NCBI GenBank assembly: GCA_903929895.1
Contig: CAIYWM010000706.1
Location: 1 to 10,207, forward strand
Reading direction: 5' to 3'
Origin: an uncultured Alphaproteobacteria bacterium
Lineage (GTDB): Bacteria > Pseudomonadota > Alphaproteobacteria > Reyranellales > Reyranellaceae
DNA: 10,207 bases
The stretch's first letter is position 1, and each line of letters starts with the position of its first letter. The position numbers and the translations under genes were made by a program. Shown here one piece after another: positions 6,624-10,207 of this stretch. The notes below the pieces were generated by a model. It had not been told where the DNA came from. It ran no database searches and saw only the letters and a list, made by a program, of their open reading frames with translations.

Positions 6624-7034
6624 ATGACCCCTGCCGTCCAGCCGCCCGTCCTCGGTGGCCCCTGCCCCTATCTTTCTGTCAGCAATGCCGCCAAGGCCGC
6701 CGAGTACTACGTCGAGGCGCTCGGCGCCCACGAAGTCATGCGCATGCCGCCCGACGACAAGGGCCGCTACATGCACATCCACCTGGTGATCAACGGCGGG
6801 TCGCTGATGCTGGCCGACGCCTTCCCCGAGCACGGCGCGCCGCTGGAGAAGCCGGCGGGCTTCATCCTCCATCTGCAGGTCGACGATGTCGACGCCGCCT
6901 TCGACCGGGCCATCAAGGCCGGCGCCACCGTCGCCCTACCGGTCCAGGACATGTTCTGGGGCGACCGCTACGGCCAGTTCCGCGATCCGTTCGGAGTCCT
7001 GTGGTCGATGGGCGCTCCGATCAAGAAGGGCTGA
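6624..7034 (+). CDS. VOC superfamily protein, PhnB-like (glyoxalase/bleomycin-resistance fold)
   Basis: This 136-residue protein is a single VOC domain made of two beta-alpha-beta-beta-beta units. The first begins PYLSVSNAAKAAEYYVEALGA. The second contains LQVDDVDAAFDRAIKAGA and ends with the PhnB-like DMFWGDRYGQFRDPFG. VOC proteins use the fold for varied metal-dependent or binding roles; the PhnB-like branch has no settled function, and it is not evidence of phosphonate metabolism. ATG 6624 follows AAGGAG (6612-6617) at a 6-base spacing, better than an in-frame ATG at 6600. That ATG has no ribosome-binding site and sits at the predicted transcription start. It lies directly downstream of the ECF42 sigma gene with its own matching promoter, so it is probably a third member of that regulon. 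It converges with recQ. Confidence 0.9.
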   Translation: MTPAVQPPVLGGPCPYLSVSNAAKAAEYYVEALGAHEVMRMPPDDKGRYMHIHLVINGGSLMLADAFPEHGAPLEKPAGFILHLQVDDVDAAFDRAIKAGATVALPVQDMFWGDRYGQFRDPFGVLWSMGAPIKKG

Positions 7035-7057
7035 CGGGGCTTCCGTGTTCACCCCCG

Positions 7058-7061
<4 letters not shown>
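7031..7061. terminator. Inverted repeat between convergent VOC and recQ genes, likely bidirectional terminator
   Basis: CTGACGGGG (7031-7039) pairs perfectly with CCCCGTCAG (7053-7061) across a 13-base loop. Each arm contains the TGA stop of the gene reading into it: VOC at 7032-7034 and recQ at 7058-7060. The position and symmetry suggest transcription termination in both directions. There is no T-tract on either side, so it would be a non-canonical terminator. Confidence 0.5.
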
Positions 7062-8875
<1,814 letters not shown>

Positions 8876-8982
8876 CGTCGGGGGCAAACTACCCCCGCAC
8901 GCCGGCCTGCGACCATGTGGAACGCCGTCGCTGGGGAAGGTTCTTCACTCGGTTCCGTACCGGATAGAGACAATTCCAAGGC

Positions 8983-9007
8983 GGAACCCGCACCCCCTGT
9001 GCTCGTT
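8983..9007 (+). promoter_or_regulatory. EcfG-type general stress promoter
   Basis: GGAAC (8983-8987), a 16-base spacer and CGTT (9004-9007) match the known alphaproteobacterial EcfG (PhyR-NepR cascade) promoter consensus with no mismatch. It sits 25 bases before the ATG of the DUF3309-like gene, leaving room for a short leader with the AGGGG ribosome-binding site. A GGTTCC (8951-8956) upstream forms an inverted pair with GGAACC (8983-8988); its role, if any, is unknown. Confidence 0.75.
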
Positions 9008-9032
9008 CATGTTTCAACAAAAGGGGATACGC

Positions 9033-9272
9033 ATGCTGGGATTGAGCCTCGCCGTCCTGTTGGCGGCCATGGGCATTGCGGCCTTCCCGTGCTGGCGGCA
9101 CAGCGCGGGATGGGGGTTTGGCCCAAGTACCGTGGCGGGAGGCCTGCTTTTTCTGGTGGCGGCCTTCACCATCGGGGACCGTGTCGTCCCTCATTCGCAG
9201 TCAGGGGTCCCGGAGCGCGCCCTCCCGCATCGCGCCCATGCGGTGGTCGCGCAGGGGGAGGCCCGCCGCTAG
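9033..9272 (+). CDS. Small membrane protein, DUF3309-like with C-terminal extension
   Basis: The 79-residue product has two hydrophobic segments (about 1-19 and 33-47) flanking the turn CWRHSAGWGFGPS (20-32). This layout, with tryptophan followed by S-GWG-GPS, resembles DUF3309, a family of roughly 50-residue membrane peptides with no known function. Here about 30 extra polar residues follow the second segment, rich in His and Arg. ATG 9033 is chosen because AAGGGGA (about 9020-9026) lies at good spacing. An in-frame ATG at 9009 would add eight residues but would sit almost on top of the promoter. The EcfG-type promoter upstream suggests induction in the general stress response. The membrane location and family are read from sequence; the stress role is inferred from the promoter. 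Confidence 0.72.
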   Translation: MLGLSLAVLLAAMGIAAFPCWRHSAGWGFGPSTVAGGLLFLVAAFTIGDRVVPHSQSGVPERALPHRAHAVVAQGEARR

Positions 9273-9375
9273 CGGTCATCAAACGTACTTCGTCCATGAA
9301 TGCGCGTAGGATGAACACCATGGCCCGACGATCCGGAGATTTTCTCCGCCTCGACGCCAGGAAACCAACATTCCC

Positions 9376-9510
9376 ATGTCCATGAAACATCGCCGCGGCA
9401 ACCGCGAGACGAAGAAGCCCAAGCAGGACAAGGTCAAGGTCGTCGCGCCGACCTTTGCATCCTCCATGGCCTCCGCAGTGAAGCCGGCCGCTCCCGCCAA
9501 GCGCAAGTAG
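9376..9510 (+). CDS. Small highly basic protein (44 residues), function unknown
   Basis: The frame encodes a 44-residue protein opening MSMKHRRGNRETKKPKQ and ending PAKRK. About a third of its residues are Lys or Arg, with few acidic or hydrophobic residues. Similar small RGN-K/R-ETKKPK-type proteins occur widely in alphaproteobacteria as uncharacterised conserved products, which I recall as a pattern rather than a named family. ATG 9376 follows AGGA (9359-9362) at a rather long spacing; a second ATG at 9382 is possible. The stop at 9508-9510 is one base from the end of the convergent ndvB-like gene, so the two genes fit end to end. In the 103-base gap upstream I see a compact hairpin, CGGAGA (9334-9339) with TCTCCG (9343-9348), and no recognisable promoter. 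It could be a nucleic-acid-binding or stress protein, but nothing proves this. Confidence 0.62.
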   Translation: MSMKHRRGNRETKKPKQDKVKVVAPTFASSMASAVKPAAPAKRK

Positions 9511-9511
9511 C

Positions 9512-10207
9512 TCAACCCAGAGTCACCACGATGCTCCGCCGGGCGACCTCGTCGCTCAGGCGGATCACAGCCTTGCCGTCCGCCACCGGCTGCGTCGCGC
9601 CGTCCAACTCTACGGCGACCACACCCCGGCTGACGCCGTCTGGATTGCGAACCACGATCTCATAAACCGAGCCGCGCAGGGTGAGGGTCATCTCGAAGCC
9701 TGGCCACGTGGTCGGCAGGCAGGGCGCGACCTCGAACCGGTCGCCCTTCACCGTGAGGCCCAGGATCGATTCGATGCCGGCGCGATGGAGCCAACCGGCC
9801 GAGCCGGTGTACCAGGTCCAGCCGCCGCGCCCGACATGTGGCGGCACCGAATAGACGTCGGCCGCCGCGACATAAGGTTCGACCTTGTAGCGCAACACGC
9901 CGGCACGGGTCGCCGTGTGGTTGATCGGGTTGATCAGCGCAAAAAGCTCGTGAGCCTTGTCGCCCTGGCCCAGCGCCGCGAAGCCCATGATCGCCCAGGC
10001 CGCCGCATGCGTGTACTGCCCGCCATTCTCGCGAATGCCGGGCGGGTAGCCCTTGATGTATCCGGGATCGAGTGGGGTCTTGTCGAAGGGCGGCGTGAAC
10101 AGCAGCGCCAGCCGGTCGCCGCGATGCACGAGCATCCTGTCGAGCGACTCCATCGCCTGCACGGCCCGCGCCGGGTCGGCGGCGCCCGAGATCGCGGCCC
10201 ACGACTG
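9512..10207 (-). CDS. ndvB: Cyclic beta-1,2-glucan synthase C-terminus (GH94), partial
   Basis: The last 231 residues of a much larger protein are present; the frame stays open to the right edge. The conserved stretch holds ENGGQYTHAAAWAIM, then KVEPYVAAADVYS, then PPHVGRGGWTWYTGSAGW. It is characteristic of the C-terminal GH94 phosphorylase-like domain of NdvB/ChvB proteins. In those membrane proteins of about 2,800 residues, a glycosyltransferase makes linear beta-1,2-glucan and the GH94 part trims chain length before cyclisation. The final 90 or so residues form the terminal beta-rich domain. Catalytic acid and transmembrane regions would lie outside the window, so a shorter stand-alone GH94 phosphorylase cannot be excluded. 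An apparent start at 10162 is internal because conserved sequence continues before it. The product is a periplasmic osmoadaptation glucan in rhizobia and brucellae. Confidence 0.88.
   Translation of the reverse strand, partial: QSWAAISGAADPARAVQAMESLDRMLVHRGDRLALLFTPPFDKTPLDPGYIKGYPPGIRENGGQYTHAAAWAIMGFAALGQGDKAHELFALINPINHTATRAGVLRYKVEPYVAAADVYSVPPHVGRGGWTWYTGSAGWLHRAGIESILGLTVKGDRFEVAPCLPTTWPGFEMTLTLRGSVYEIVVRNPDGVSRGVVAVELDGATQPVADGKAVIRLSDEVARRSIVVTLG

Noticed and set aside
8921..8948. Possible EcfG-type promoter for recQ on the minus strand (AGAAC-N15-CGTT)
   Set aside because: One mismatch in the invariant -35 and a spacer one base short; not convincing.
9299..9385. Short frame starting MNARRMNTMARRSG ahead of the 44-residue gene
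   Set aside because: It overlaps the better-supported small basic gene and lacks a ribosome-binding site.
9292..9386. Direct repeat GTCCATGAA at 9292-9300 and 9378-9386
   Set aside because: Only nine bases, no flanking similarity; likely chance.

Overview
The window is GC-rich, densely coded bacterial DNA with short intergenic gaps (none reaches 300 bases). It most likely comes from an alphaproteobacterium. The clues are a textbook-looking EcfG-type general stress promoter (GGAAC-N16-CGTT), an NdvB-type cyclic glucan synthase C-terminus, an intracellular PHB depolymerase, and small alphaproteobacterial-style stress proteins. I cannot name the genus. No tRNA, rRNA, CRISPR array, insertion sequence or prophage signature is visible, and nothing looks recently transferred.

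Layout. Bases 1-51 may hold the last 16 codons of a plus-strand gene. A minus-strand pair follows: a pyridine nucleotide-disulfide/NDH-2-like FAD oxidoreductase (713-1903) and, 10 bases downstream, a flavin-reductase-family FMN-binding protein (67-702). Divergent from these is a SCO1/SenC copper chaperone (1969-2547). The plus strand then carries an intracellular polyhydroxyalkanoate depolymerase (phaZ, 2624-3844) and a PPP-family metallophosphatase (3989-4846). Next comes a three-gene ECF42-type module: a DGPF/YCII protein (4922-5311), an ECF sigma factor with a long C-terminal TPR-like extension (5308-6549, ATGA overlap) and a PhnB-like VOC protein (6624-7034). This module converges on recQ (7058-8875, minus) across a perfect 9-bp inverted repeat that contains both stop codons. 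Divergent from recQ is a small DUF3309-like membrane protein (9033-9272) behind the EcfG-type promoter. A 44-residue very basic protein (9376-9510) follows, and the window ends in the C-terminal part of an NdvB-like GH94 protein (9512 to the edge, minus).

How the genes work together. The clearest regulatory story is the ECF42 module. The DGPF-sigma operon and the separate VOC gene are each preceded by the same element, CTGTCGG-N17-CGTCCTC. This closely resembles the published ECF42 target signature (TGTCGA at -35, CG(A/T)C at -10). The simplest reading is that the sigma factor activates its own operon and the VOC gene. The EcfG-type promoter puts the DUF3309-like protein in the general stress response. 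The other genes (respiratory redox, copper delivery, PHA mobilisation, phosphatase, DNA repair helicase, periplasmic glucan synthesis) look like ordinary chromosomal housekeeping or accessory genes. The strongest undescribed-looking signal is the paired ECF42 promoter; I see no wholly new multi-gene system.
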